A stretch of DNA of 64,000 nucleotides, taken from assembly GCF_028898845.1 (NCBI RefSeq), contig NZ_CP118574.1, forward strand, positions 7,303,001-7,367,000, read 5' to 3'. Both the position numbers and the translations under genes were made by a program. Under the pieces are notes generated by a model that worked only from the letters and a program-made list of their open reading frames with translations, was not told the origin of the DNA and did no database searches. Positions 17,083 to 23,806 of the stretch are shown here, piece by piece. Every line of letters starts with the position of its first letter. Position 1 is the first letter of the stretch. This DNA is from Streptomyces sp. WZ-12. Its GTDB lineage: Bacteria > Actinomycetota > Actinomycetes > Streptomycetales > Streptomycetaceae.

Positions 17083-17279
17083 CGACCAACTCCCCCCGCT
17101 GGTTCAAGTCCTCCTACAGCAGCAACGGCGGTAACTGCGTCGAGGTCGCCGCCAATGTCCCCGGCGCCGTCCCCGTCCGTGACAGTAAGGACCCGCACGG
17201 CCCGGCGCTGGCCTTCTCTGCGCTCGCGTGGCAGGCGTTCGTGGGCCAGGTGAAGTCAGGGTCACGGCCGGCCCTGTAA
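17079..17279 (+). CDS. DUF397 domain protein
   Basis: 66 residues: MTTNSPRWFKSSYSSNGGNC, then VEVAANVPGAVPVRDSKDPH and LAFSALAWQAFVGQVK. This is the full DUF397 signature (W-x-K-S-S-x-S and VRDSKDP). The start overlaps the regulator stop as ATGA. DUF397 proteins partner with DUF5753 regulators (for example the BldB-related and AbaA-type loci); the molecular role is unclear. A terminator follows. Confidence 0.9.
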   Translation: MTTNSPRWFKSSYSSNGGNCVEVAANVPGAVPVRDSKDPHGPALAFSALAWQAFVGQVKSGSRPAL

Positions 17280-17319
17280 GGCTGACAGGCCGGCCGCTAG
17301 CCGCTCGGAAACGCCAACG

Positions 17320-17357
17320 GCCCCGGCTCCCTCCTGTGACGGAAGGAACCGGGGCTT
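17320..17357 (+). terminator. Terminator after DUF397
   Basis: GCCCCGG (17320-17326) pairs with CCGGGGC (17349-17355), with further pairing inside (CTCC/GGAAGG), followed by TT. It ends the regulator/DUF397 unit. Confidence 0.65.
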
Positions 17358-17493
17358 CAACATGCCAGGAGCACGGAACGGCGCGGATAGATCTGCGCGG
17401 AGGGCTGACGGCCCTTAGAAAGGGTTATGACGGAACACCCGTCGAAACTCATCGCCCTTGATGGTCCGCATGCCGCACCACCGCCGACGGAGG

Positions 17494-17991
17494 TCAGTCC
17501 CAGATATCCGAGTCGTCGTCCTCGGGTTCCGGTGCCGTGATCGCCGAGCGAGCACTTGGCGACAGGCCCAACTCGCGGATATACCGGGCTAGTTGACTAC
17601 GGTACTGCCCTGCGATCGTAGCTGCGCCGTTCTTCACCGTGCCTCGCTCGGCGGTCACCATGAGCCCGCGCTCGGACAGGTCCCGCTCCGCCTGGTCGAT
17701 GCGGGCGACGCACACGCACAGATCTTTGACCGTGGTGTGATCCACTTCGCCGATACCGGCTGCCACTTCCAGGATCGGGACGACCCGGCGCCACTCGGCC
17801 GAAGCGACTTGCCGGCATCGGGTGTTCGCTGCCTCAACAGCGGGATCGGGTGATGCCTTGAAAACCTCGTTCCAATCCGGCTCGGCGAGGATGGCGCGCG
17901 GGACAACCACGCCTTCTTTGATTGCGGTCTTTGCCGGGTTGCCTTCTCTCCTCCGTTGGATTGCTGGTTTGGGTCGGTATCTGTCTGCCAT
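17494..17991 (-). CDS. terS: Phage terminase small subunit, P27 family
   Basis: 165 residues with a basic N-terminus (ADRYRPKPAIQRRREGNPAK), a helical middle (DHTTVKDLCVCVARIDQAER), and the family tail TVKNGAATIAGQYRSQLARY, then IRELGLSPSARSAI. Terminase small subunits select the DNA to be packaged. It is the last gene of the minus-strand head cluster, after the HNH nuclease. HNH plus P27 is the arrangement of cos-packaging HK97-like phages. The large subunit that should follow is missing; only about 100 bp of noncoding DNA separates this stop from the next terminator region. A satellite would use it to redirect a helper's large terminase to its own DNA. Confidence 0.85.
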   Translation of the reverse strand: MADRYRPKPAIQRRREGNPAKTAIKEGVVVPRAILAEPDWNEVFKASPDPAVEAANTRCRQVASAEWRRVVPILEVAAGIGEVDHTTVKDLCVCVARIDQAERDLSERGLMVTAERGTVKNGAATIAGQYRSQLARYIRELGLSPSARSAITAPEPEDDDSDIWD

Positions 17992-18109
17992 TCACTCTCG
18001 CTTACTTGACTAGCCCGTTTCGGGGCTCCCAAACTTTACTCCAGCACCGGCGCAAGTTTCTTTTCTCCCTCTCGCTCATTCTGAACAGCGCATCGGGGGT
18101 GGTGCCTGG

Positions 18110-18502
18110 TCAGTGCGACGAGCGTTCGCGTGATTCACGTCGCGAACGGGCTTCGGCGGCGAATCCGCCTGGCTGATTCCTCGCCGTTTCGCGGTTATGG
18201 CAATTCGCGCACAGCGAGCGAAGATGCTTTGTCGAATCCGGATTCACCTCGCCTTTCGCCATCAACTCGCGTCTACTCAGCGGGAAATGATCGGCGACAT
18301 TCGCCGCACGACCACACAGCGCACACCACGGATTCGCATACAGGAATTCCTTACGGATTCGCTGCCATCGCGTCGTGTATACCGCGCCACCACGCGACGC
18401 GCGTTGCTTGTTCGCCTGTTGCTGGTGATCCTTGCATCGTCCACCCGTCGTCAGCTCGGGGCATCCGGGGACACTGCAAGGGGGGCGGGGTTTCTTTGGC
18501 AT
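18110..18502 (-). CDS. Phage HNH endonuclease
   Basis: 130 residues from ATG 18502. A basic N-terminus with a Cys/His knuckle (CSVPGCPELTTGGRCKDH) precedes the HNH core: LYANPWCALCGRAANVADHF and STKHLRSLCANCHNRETARN. CxxC pairs and the ADH and CHN elements are all present. HNH proteins beside terminase genes are required for terminase cutting at cos in HK97-type phages. It lies between the capsid and small terminase genes in the same direction. The earlier in-frame start at 18550 is rejected as it lacks conserved sequence. Confidence 0.87.
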   Translation of the reverse strand: MPKKPRPPCSVPGCPELTTGGRCKDHQQQANKQRASRGGAVYTTRWQRIRKEFLYANPWCALCGRAANVADHFPLSRRELMAKGEVNPDSTKHLRSLCANCHNRETARNQPGGFAAEARSRRESRERSSH

Positions 18503-18555
18503 GGGGGCTCCAATGGGGGGCCGGGGGCTTATGTTGAACCCCCGGCCCATGGTGG

Positions 18556-19398
18556 TTACTTGGCAGCGTTCTGAATCATCACGTGCGCCCCGGCGACGGG
18601 GAATGCGAATCCGACGCGCATGGTGCCCTTGACGGCCACGCGGTCACTGGTGAAGTAGACGGACTTATCCACGTCCAAGCGCGTGCCCTCGCGAACAACG
18701 GTGAGCATGTCGGCCCGGCTAATTCCGTAGACCACATCGGCCGGCGCATACGGCGAAACGAACACCGGACGTCCGAGGATCTGCCGCCGACCCACGGCAG
18801 TCATATCGGAGTTGAGCAAACCGCGATTCGAATTCGCCTGATCCTTGAGCTTGGCCAGTTCCAGCGCAGTTGCCGCGCTCATGACCCATGCGGTGATGTT
18901 GCCGCCCGCAGCCTCAGACAACGACAACGCTTCTTCCAGCGGGTCCAGGTTGGTGTACGTAACGGGCGCGGGCACCTTCGATATGCCGTCCAGAGCAGCG
19001 AGGCCCGAGGGGTTCGGGGCATTGAGCTTGTTCAACAGTGCGTTGTCCACGCTGTTGGCGATCTGGCGGGCAATGGACCGGCCGACCTGGTCACCAGCGG
19101 ACGGGGAACTGTCCTCCGCCATCTCCCGGCTGATCACGGTAAGTCCCGCGAACTTGGCCGGAGTCACCACGATTTCATCGAACTTCACGTCGGACGGGGT
19201 GATTTCTGCGCCCTCTTCCACGGCGCCAACCGTGACGTCGGATGCGAGCAGCGGAACGCGGTAGCGGGTGCTGCCGGTCTGAATGATGGTTCCCACCTGC
19301 ATGGCGAGCGACAGTTCCTGTACGGGCTTCTCGACCAGTGCCCCGTACTCGTCGGGCAGAATCCCTTGCGTGCCGGGCGTGTTGGTGTAAATGGACAT
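18556..19398 (-). CDS. Phage major capsid protein (HK97 fold)
   Basis: 280 residues with GAGGAAAG before the ATG. Start: MSIYTNTPGTQGILPDEYGA. Family landmarks include a spine-helix/E-loop region (VPLLASDVTVGAVEEGAEIT, PAKFAGLTVISREMAEDSSP), the A-domain DNALLNKLNAPNPSGLAALD, and ILGRPVFVSPYAPADVVYGI with the closing DRVAVKGTMRVGFAF. It is shorter than capsid proteins that carry a fused scaffold or protease substrate domain, and a separate scaffold gene precedes it. No prohead protease or portal gene is found. In a satellite it would assemble a dedicated, perhaps smaller, head. Confidence 0.88.
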   Translation of the reverse strand: MSIYTNTPGTQGILPDEYGALVEKPVQELSLAMQVGTIIQTGSTRYRVPLLASDVTVGAVEEGAEITPSDVKFDEIVVTPAKFAGLTVISREMAEDSSPSAGDQVGRSIARQIANSVDNALLNKLNAPNPSGLAALDGISKVPAPVTYTNLDPLEEALSLSEAAGGNITAWVMSAATALELAKLKDQANSNRGLLNSDMTAVGRRQILGRPVFVSPYAPADVVYGISRADMLTVVREGTRLDVDKSVYFTSDRVAVKGTMRVGFAFPVAGAHVMIQNAAK

Positions 19399-19445
19399 GC
19401 TTTCCTCGGTTCTCTTCGGTGTGTCGGGTTAGTGGCTACGGCGTG

Positions 19446-19901
19446 TCAGTGACGCTGCCCGCGAAGTGCCGACTTCCAGTTGGGCGCGTCGTCATCGGCG
19501 CTGCTGTGCGCCCCGCCCCCAACGTCACCCCAACCGATTGGACGGGCTGCAAGGTTGGGGCGGGACTTCAACAGCGCATCAAGTGCGGCAGTGACCTTTT
19601 CGGTATCAACGTCGCCGTCCTCGCCGAGCAGATCGGCAACCTGCTGCTTTCCGAGGTCGAAAAGGTCGGAGGGAACGTCAAGACGCTGCGCCGCCTGGCG
19701 TTCGATCTCTCGCAACAGCATCGCGTCAATCCGCTTTTGCGCTGCCTCCAAGCGGCTGTGCGCTTCGTCTAGGGCCTGGCGGTGATCCTCCGGAACAGAC
19801 TCCCCGCCATCGACTGCGGGGCGCTCAGCGGACGCCGTGGCGGGGTCCTCGGGGGTCTTGGCGTGCTCGTCCTGGTCGTGCATGTTCTCGATGGTTTCCA
19901 T
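19446..19901 (-). CDS. Phage scaffolding-like protein
   Basis: 151 residues, very acidic and helical. A disordered acidic N-terminus (about 1-35) precedes a coiled coil HRQALDEAHSRLEAAQKRID, then REIERQAAQRLDVPSDLF and a short C-terminal tail ending DDDAPNWKSALRGQRH. Position directly before the capsid gene, size, charge and coiled coil fit a capsid scaffold. The basic end would bind the capsid protein. Sequence alone cannot exclude another head-assembly role. A GGAG lies about 30 bases before ATG 19901, farther than normal, so the start is less certain. Confidence 0.7.
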   Translation of the reverse strand: METIENMHDQDEHAKTPEDPATASAERPAVDGGESVPEDHRQALDEAHSRLEAAQKRIDAMLLREIERQAAQRLDVPSDLFDLGKQQVADLLGEDGDVDTEKVTAALDALLKSRPNLAARPIGWGDVGGGAHSSADDDAPNWKSALRGQRH

Positions 19902-19949
19902 AGGCGGTTGCCGCCCTGGTCGGGGCGGTGCTCCTTTCGAGAGTGGGCA

Positions 19950-19983
19950 TGAAAAAGCCCCTGCGTGTGGTCACTCAGGGGCG
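19950..19983 (-). terminator. Intrinsic terminator just upstream of the head-gene cluster
   Basis: On the minus strand GCCCCTG ... CAGGGGC is followed by five T. It would stop transcription coming from the recombinase side before it reaches the scaffold gene, so the head genes need their own promoter or antitermination. Confidence 0.75.
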
Positions 19984-20111
19984 AACAGAGTTCAGGCAGT
20001 TGCCTGTTATGCGGTTCGGCTAACTGTGCTGCGAGTCGAACGCAGGGGACTTGAGCAGTGCTCGCGCGGCTACATGTTGTGCGCGGAACGGTCTCGCTCC
20101 CAGGATGGGAG

Positions 20112-20290
20112 GGAGACCGGAGGTTTCCCGCGCCCCGAGGGGCGCCAAGCAGGATCACCGGTCTCTCCTCCGGGCTGTAGTGGAGAGCGGAGGTTTCCCG
20201 CAGTGTCGAACCGTGACGGTGTGCCGAAATGTGGTCCGGTCTCTCTTCTCTCTTATTTTTTCTACGTGTTCTAAAAAAGTGGTGTAAACC
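20112..20290. repeat. Short repeats and AT-rich stretch in the element's noncoding region
   Basis: CGGAGGTTTCCCGC occurs at 20118-20131 and 20188-20201. A GAGACCGGAGG / CCGGTCTCTCC inverted pair and a second CCGGTCTCTC lie nearby. An unusually AT-rich run with ATTTTTT and TAAAAAA follows at about 20250-20280. No gene is seen from 19902 to 20870. The layout could be an origin, a packaging site or a control region; nothing decides this. Confidence 0.5.
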
Positions 20291-20521
20291 GTCACTCCAT
20301 CACCATCCTTCTCCGCTGTAGGGCAGCCCCGGCCCGAGCCCGGAGCCGACCGGACCCCGCAGGGCGCCTGTACGCCCGTCTGCGGGCACGCGAAAGCCCC
20401 GGCGACCTTGGGAGTCAGCCGAGGCTGTTCGGGTCTGTGGTGCCTGGTTACGCGGCTGTTGCGAGCACCTGCGCAGACAGGTTCTGGTGCGCCTTCGCCC
20501 TCGGCGTTAGGTGCGCGGTAA
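20283..20521. repeat. Direct repeat copy 1, containing a recombinase C-terminus remnant
   Basis: About 239 bp from TGTAAACCGTCACTCC, closely similar to 20704-20943. Read on the minus strand it ends an open stretch TPRAKAHQNLSAQVLATAA with a stop at 20448-20450. The intact recombinase ends TPGANAHRNLTPQTLTTAA. So copy 1 keeps the 3' end and terminator of a second, otherwise lost, recombinase gene. Confidence 0.75.
20448..20513 (-). pseudogene. 3' remnant of a second serine recombinase gene
   Basis: About 20 codons survive, matching the last residues of the recombinase at 20871-22703 in sequence, stop position and downstream terminator. No further recombinase sequence is visible between 20521 and 20704. 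It points to replacement or tandem insertion of recombinase modules. Confidence 0.65.
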
Positions 20522-20703
20522 TCCCGCTCTCGGAAGCGGCAGGGAGCAAGCCTGGTAAGCCCTCACCTCGAACTAGGCGGAACGGCACGTCTCCCGGATT
20601 GGGTAGGGTGCAAGCCTTGCCGGGGCTGGAGAAGTGTCAAAGTGCCGGAATGAATCACCGGCTCGGTATCCCTTAGGTTTTTCTAGGGATATCTGGGTTG
20701 TGT

Positions 20704-20943
20704 TGTAAACCGTCACTCCAACACCATTCCTCTCCGCTGTAGGACAGCCTCGGCCCGACCCCGGAGCCGGCCAGGCCCCGCAAAGCGGCCTGTACGCCCG
20801 TCTGCGACCATGCGAAAGCCCCGGCGACCTTGAGGGGTCAACCGGGGCTGTTCGGGGCTGTGATGACCGGTTACGCGGCGGTTGTGAGTGTCTGCGGTGT
20901 CAGGTTCCGGTGTGCGTTTGCCCCGGGTGTGGGTGCGTGGTCG
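20704..20943. repeat. Direct repeat copy 2, overlapping the recombinase 3' end
   Basis: About 240 bp starting TGTAAACCGTCACTCC, offset 421 bp from copy 1. It covers the downstream region, the terminator and the last 24 codons of the live recombinase gene. Confidence 0.75.
20817..20849 (-). terminator. Terminator of the recombinase gene
   Basis: AGCCCCGG (20817-20824) pairs with CCGGGGCT (20842-20849), with an inner GACC/GGTC pair; on the minus strand the stem is followed by TTTCG. Copy 1 of the direct repeat has the equivalent hairpin near 20392-20427. Confidence 0.75.
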
Positions 20944-22703
20944 GGGTTGTCTTCCGCTGCGAGGTGATCGGCCATGGCTGCGGCTTCGCCGATGCAGGGG
21001 TCAAGGTCCCCGGTGATGGTGAACTCCACCCGCCGCAGATCGAGCTTCCGCCACCCGCCCTTGGTCCCGCGCTTCACGTCCAGGCGGGCGCCTGCCTCGA
21101 TGAGCATGGCGCGTTTGCCTGCGGTGTCGGCTGCGTGCCATTCGTCGGCGAACGTGCGCCCCGTGGGGATGATCTCGCGCCGGGGCTCGGTCTTCTCCCG
21201 CGTCTCCAACTCCGCCAGTCTCGCGTCAAGTGCATCTGCTCGGCGCTGCCACTCGGCTTGGGCTGCCTTGGACTTCTGGCGCCCCTTCTGTTGCTGGTGT
21301 TCGGCGAACTCGGCTGCGGTGGCGTCGATTTCGGGCTGTGGGTCGTAGCCGGGTATCTCGGTGACGCGAGTGAACTGCACCGGGCCGACCAGGCGCAGGA
21401 ACTCGGCGGTGACGTACTCATCCACCCATGTATCGCGGATGGTGACCGGGGCCGGGCAGCGCGATCCGTTCTTGTAGGACCCGCAACCGTAGTTGCGCAA
21501 CGCCTTGTTGAGGTACATGCGGCTGCCGCAACCGGTGCAGTGGATCACCCGCAACAGCAGCGCCACCGAGTCCTTACGCGTGGGCGCCTTCTCCGCCGTG
21601 GGCTTCGGTGCGAGCAGTGCGCCGATCTGGTCGAACTCCTCGCGGGTCACGAGCGCCGTTTCGGACGCCATGACGGGGTTGCCCTGGTCGTCACGGACGG
21701 GGTTGTCCTTGTGCATCTTCCAGCCCAGCAGTGCGGGGCTCGTCAGCATCCGCACGATGGTCTGACCACGCCACGCACCGCGCGTGTTCTTCAGCTCGTC
21801 GATGTCGGGGGTGCCCTTGCGGCGGGCTTTGTATGCCGTCCAGTGCGCCGAGGGCGACAGCACCCCGTCCGCGTTGAGCATCCGCGCGACGGCGTGCACC
21901 GTCTTGCCCTCCAACAGGGCCGCGATGATCCGCTCAATGACACGCACGGCGTCCGGATCGGGGACGAGCGTCCAGCCGACCCCGCCGTGATTCGCCGGCA
22001 TAGGGGCCGGAAGGTAGCCGTAGGCCGGACGCGAGCCACGCCACCGAAGTGCTATCTTCCGCAGGGCCGCTTGGGCGCCGGTCACGCGGGCCTTGATGGA
22101 ATCCGTCTCCACCTGTGCCGCGAACGCGAGCATCGTCATCCTGAGCATGGACATGGGGTCCATGGGGTTGCGGAAATCCAGGACCAAGCGATCCCCACCG
22201 ACCCCCTCGGCGAACACAATCATCTTCCGATGCATGCGGGCCCACTTCGCCAGCTCGTGCATGTCCTCCATGGACCGGATTGCGCGATCGAAGCGCCAGA
22301 ACACCAGGGCATCGAAGTCGGCGGGCCGGGCGAGCCAGCCGCCGAGCTGCGGACGATCAAACGGCCCGATCTTGGACGCGGACACGTCCAAGTCCACGGC
22401 TTCCCGCAGCTCATCACCCTCGCCAAAGTCGATTCCGAGGGCTGCCGCCGCGATGTCGTCGGCCTCGCGCTGCCGCTCGGGGCTGGTCGTCTCGTCCGTC
22501 CGCACCGAGAGGCGGATGCACCGGACCCCGCGCAGGGTCTCGGTGAACACGGTTCCTACTGTCGCATCGTTCTTCACGACATTCTTAGGAGAGCGACGGT
22601 TTCCCGAACCAGGGCTGACCTGCACAGATGTCGACACCCTGCTTGTCATGTCCCTTGCAGGGTCGGGCGCATTCTGCGACTTCCTAGCTCGCGCTGCCAC
22701 CAC
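20871..22703 (-). CDS. int: Large serine recombinase (site-specific integrase)
   Basis: Up to 610 residues. The catalytic region has VRCIRLSVRTDETTSPERQR (nucleophile Ser about 66 from the longest start) and LVFWRFDRAIRSMEDMHELA. A recombinase domain follows, then a zinc ribbon with Cys about 389, 392, 407 and 416 (CTGCGSRMYLNK, YGCGSYKNGSRC), a coiled coil at about 450-510 and a polar tail. The true start may be ATG 22649 or GTG 22577, since the catalytic domain begins only at about residue 58. The gene ends the element next to attR. It should integrate and excise the element; no excision factor is recognised. Confidence 0.92.
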   Translation of the reverse strand: MVAARARKSQNAPDPARDMTSRVSTSVQVSPGSGNRRSPKNVVKNDATVGTVFTETLRGVRCIRLSVRTDETTSPERQREADDIAAAALGIDFGEGDELREAVDLDVSASKIGPFDRPQLGGWLARPADFDALVFWRFDRAIRSMEDMHELAKWARMHRKMIVFAEGVGGDRLVLDFRNPMDPMSMLRMTMLAFAAQVETDSIKARVTGAQAALRKIALRWRGSRPAYGYLPAPMPANHGGVGWTLVPDPDAVRVIERIIAALLEGKTVHAVARMLNADGVLSPSAHWTAYKARRKGTPDIDELKNTRGAWRGQTIVRMLTSPALLGWKMHKDNPVRDDQGNPVMASETALVTREEFDQIGALLAPKPTAEKAPTRKDSVALLLRVIHCTGCGSRMYLNKALRNYGCGSYKNGSRCPAPVTIRDTWVDEYVTAEFLRLVGPVQFTRVTEIPGYDPQPEIDATAAEFAEHQQQKGRQKSKAAQAEWQRRADALDARLAELETREKTEPRREIIPTGRTFADEWHAADTAGKRAMLIEAGARLDVKRGTKGGWRKLDLRRVEFTITGDLDPCIGEAAAMADHLAAEDNPDHAPTPGANAHRNLTPQTLTTAA

Positions 22704-22715
22704 GGCGGATCACTC

Positions 22716-22741
22716 CAGAACTATGAATCTGGAGCTTCGGG
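22716..22741. other. attR-like junction
   Basis: The sequence runs CAGAACTA T GAA T CTGG AGCTTCGGG. GAGCTTCGGG (22732-22741) is the perfect inverted partner of CCCGAAGCTC at 13318-13327, and CAGAACTA matches the inverse of TACTCCTG at 13336-13343 in 6 of 8 bases. Each predicted site (attB and attP) is an imperfect palindrome centred on the same GAA-N-CTG, as expected for a large serine integrase. The site lies 13 bp from the longest recombinase start. Confidence 0.7.
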
Positions 22742-22742
22742 A

Positions 22743-22908
22743 TTTCCCACCGCGCGGGTTGCTGTTTTGCGCCTTGCGGCGCGGGCGGTGCCGCTGCGCG
22801 GGGCGGGCCGAGTTGTCTGGTCCGCTGCGCGGGGCTGTTGGGGTGCGGTGACGGGCCTGCGGGGCGGGCATGCCAGACTGCTTCGCTTTACGTCTGGCAC
22901 ACCCGCCC
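22743..22908. repeat. Inner left arm of a long interrupted inverted repeat
   Basis: From TTTCCCACCGCGCGGG to GTCTGGCACACCC, this arm matches the reverse complement of 23120-23361, which has one extra block of tandem units. It ends in the hairpin TGCCAGAC ... GTCTGGCA. No coding evidence. With 13247-13331 it formed one continuous arm before the element inserted. Confidence 0.8.
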
Positions 22909-23119
22909 CTCCGGCCCGTCCCCTCCCGTTGGGGGTGGGTGAAAACGGTGGGTGCCACGTCCGCTCGGTGGGTCAACTCGGGCCACTGGGTTGGGTGGTG
23001 ACCGTAAGAGGAACGGGTGGCCTCAGCGACCGGGTGGTGACCGTCAGTGGACCACAGTGGCCAGCCCCCGACTAGAGAATTCCACCCACTCAACGGGAGG
23101 GGACGGGTCGGAGGGGGTG

Positions 23120-23440
23120 GTATGCCAGACGTAAAGCGAAGCAGTCTGGCATGCCGCCCCCGGAGGCCCGTCACCGCAGCCGACAGCCCCGCGCAGCGGA
23201 TCGGCCCGCCGCAGGCGCAACGGTGGGACAGCCGACAACGTGGGCGAGGCCCCGCGCAGCGGAGCCGCAGGCGCAACGGTGGCACAGCCGACAACGTGGG
23301 CAGCAAGCCAAGCGCAGCGGCCCCGCCGCAGGCGCAAAACAGCAACCCGCGCGGCGGGAAAGCCGCCAACGTGGGCAGCAGCCGGCCGCAGGCCCACGGC
23401 GGGACAGCCACCAACGTGGGGAACACCCGGCCGCCAGGCC
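23120..23440. repeat. Right arm of the long inverted repeat, with tandem units
   Basis: The arm starts with the hairpin TATGCCAGAC ... GTCTGGCATG, then three or more units of the type CGCAGGCGCAACGGTGG and GACAGCCGACAACGTGGG, and an outer part with CCAACGTGGG units matching 13247-13320 inverted. A unique core (22909-23119, about 210 bp) separates the arms and holds nothing recognisable apart from direct repeats of GGTGGTGACCGT (near 22994 and 23034). Open frames on both strands here reflect GC bias, not genes. Confidence 0.8.
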
Positions 23441-23531
23441 GGAAACGTGAGGCAGCCCACAACGCCGGGCTCCCCCCGCCCCCGACCCCCATGGCAGACT
23501 GGGCGCGTACAGACATAAGCAGCAGCGCACT

Positions 23532-23652
23532 CCGGGGTCGGTGTAATTCCGAACCGGCGGTAATAGTCCGCGACCCGTCCGCAGCCAGCGGCCGGTTGAG
23601 CAGGTGGAATTCCTGCACCGACGGTGAAAGTCCGGATGGGAGGCAGTGCGCG
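23532..23652 (+). ncRNA. FMN riboswitch (RFN element)
   Basis: The conserved blocks are all present in order: CCGGGGTCGGTGTAATTCCG, ACCGGCGGTAATAGTCCGCG, a variable stem, GGTGGAATTCCTGCACCGAC, and GGTGAAAGTCCGGATGGGAG. It lies about 155 bp before ribD and should lower expression of the whole rib operon when FMN is high. The following region has a CCACTCC that could mask the AGGAGG of ribD, so translational control is plausible. Confidence 0.95.
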
Positions 23653-23806
23653 GCGGGCGAGCTCGACGTACACCGCCGTCGGCGGCGCGTCCGAACGTTT
23701 TCGGGCGGGCCACTCCTTTCGGCACCGGTGTCGTCGTGCGTTTCGCGTCCGCTCCTGTCGTTCTCGACAGCCCCGGAGTCCGTGCCCGAAGAGGCAGGAG
23801 GACCCG

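Larger units (their letters stand above)
13332..22732. mobile_element. 9.4 kb serine-recombinase element with phage capsid genes (satellite-like)
   Basis: Boundaries come from the att junctions at 13318-13343 and 22716-22741. Contents from left to right are two small proteins, a GntR regulator, a methyltransferase/small-peptide cassette with divergent XRE-DUF5753 and DUF397 genes, terminase small subunit, HNH nuclease, major capsid, scaffold, a 970-bp noncoding region with repeats, and a serine recombinase. Base composition is visibly less GC-rich than the flanks. No portal, large terminase, head protease or tail gene is present, so it cannot form a complete phage alone. A satellite that uses a helper phage fits best; a deleted prophage is the alternative. 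Confidence 0.8.

Noticed and set aside
17417-17473. Start of a truncated large terminase gene after terS (short frame MRTIKGDEFRRVFRHNPF)
   Set aside because: Only 18 codons, no terminase motif and no convincing ribosome site.
20437-20676. 79-codon plus-strand frame in the element's noncoding region
   Set aside because: It overlaps the recombinase remnant in antisense and has no ribosome site or family sequence.
23180-23440. CRISPR array, because of regularly recurring CAACGTGGG units
   Set aside because: Units are short and degenerate with spacers that are themselves similar, and they match inverted copies at 13.25 kb and 22.8 kb; no cas genes are present.
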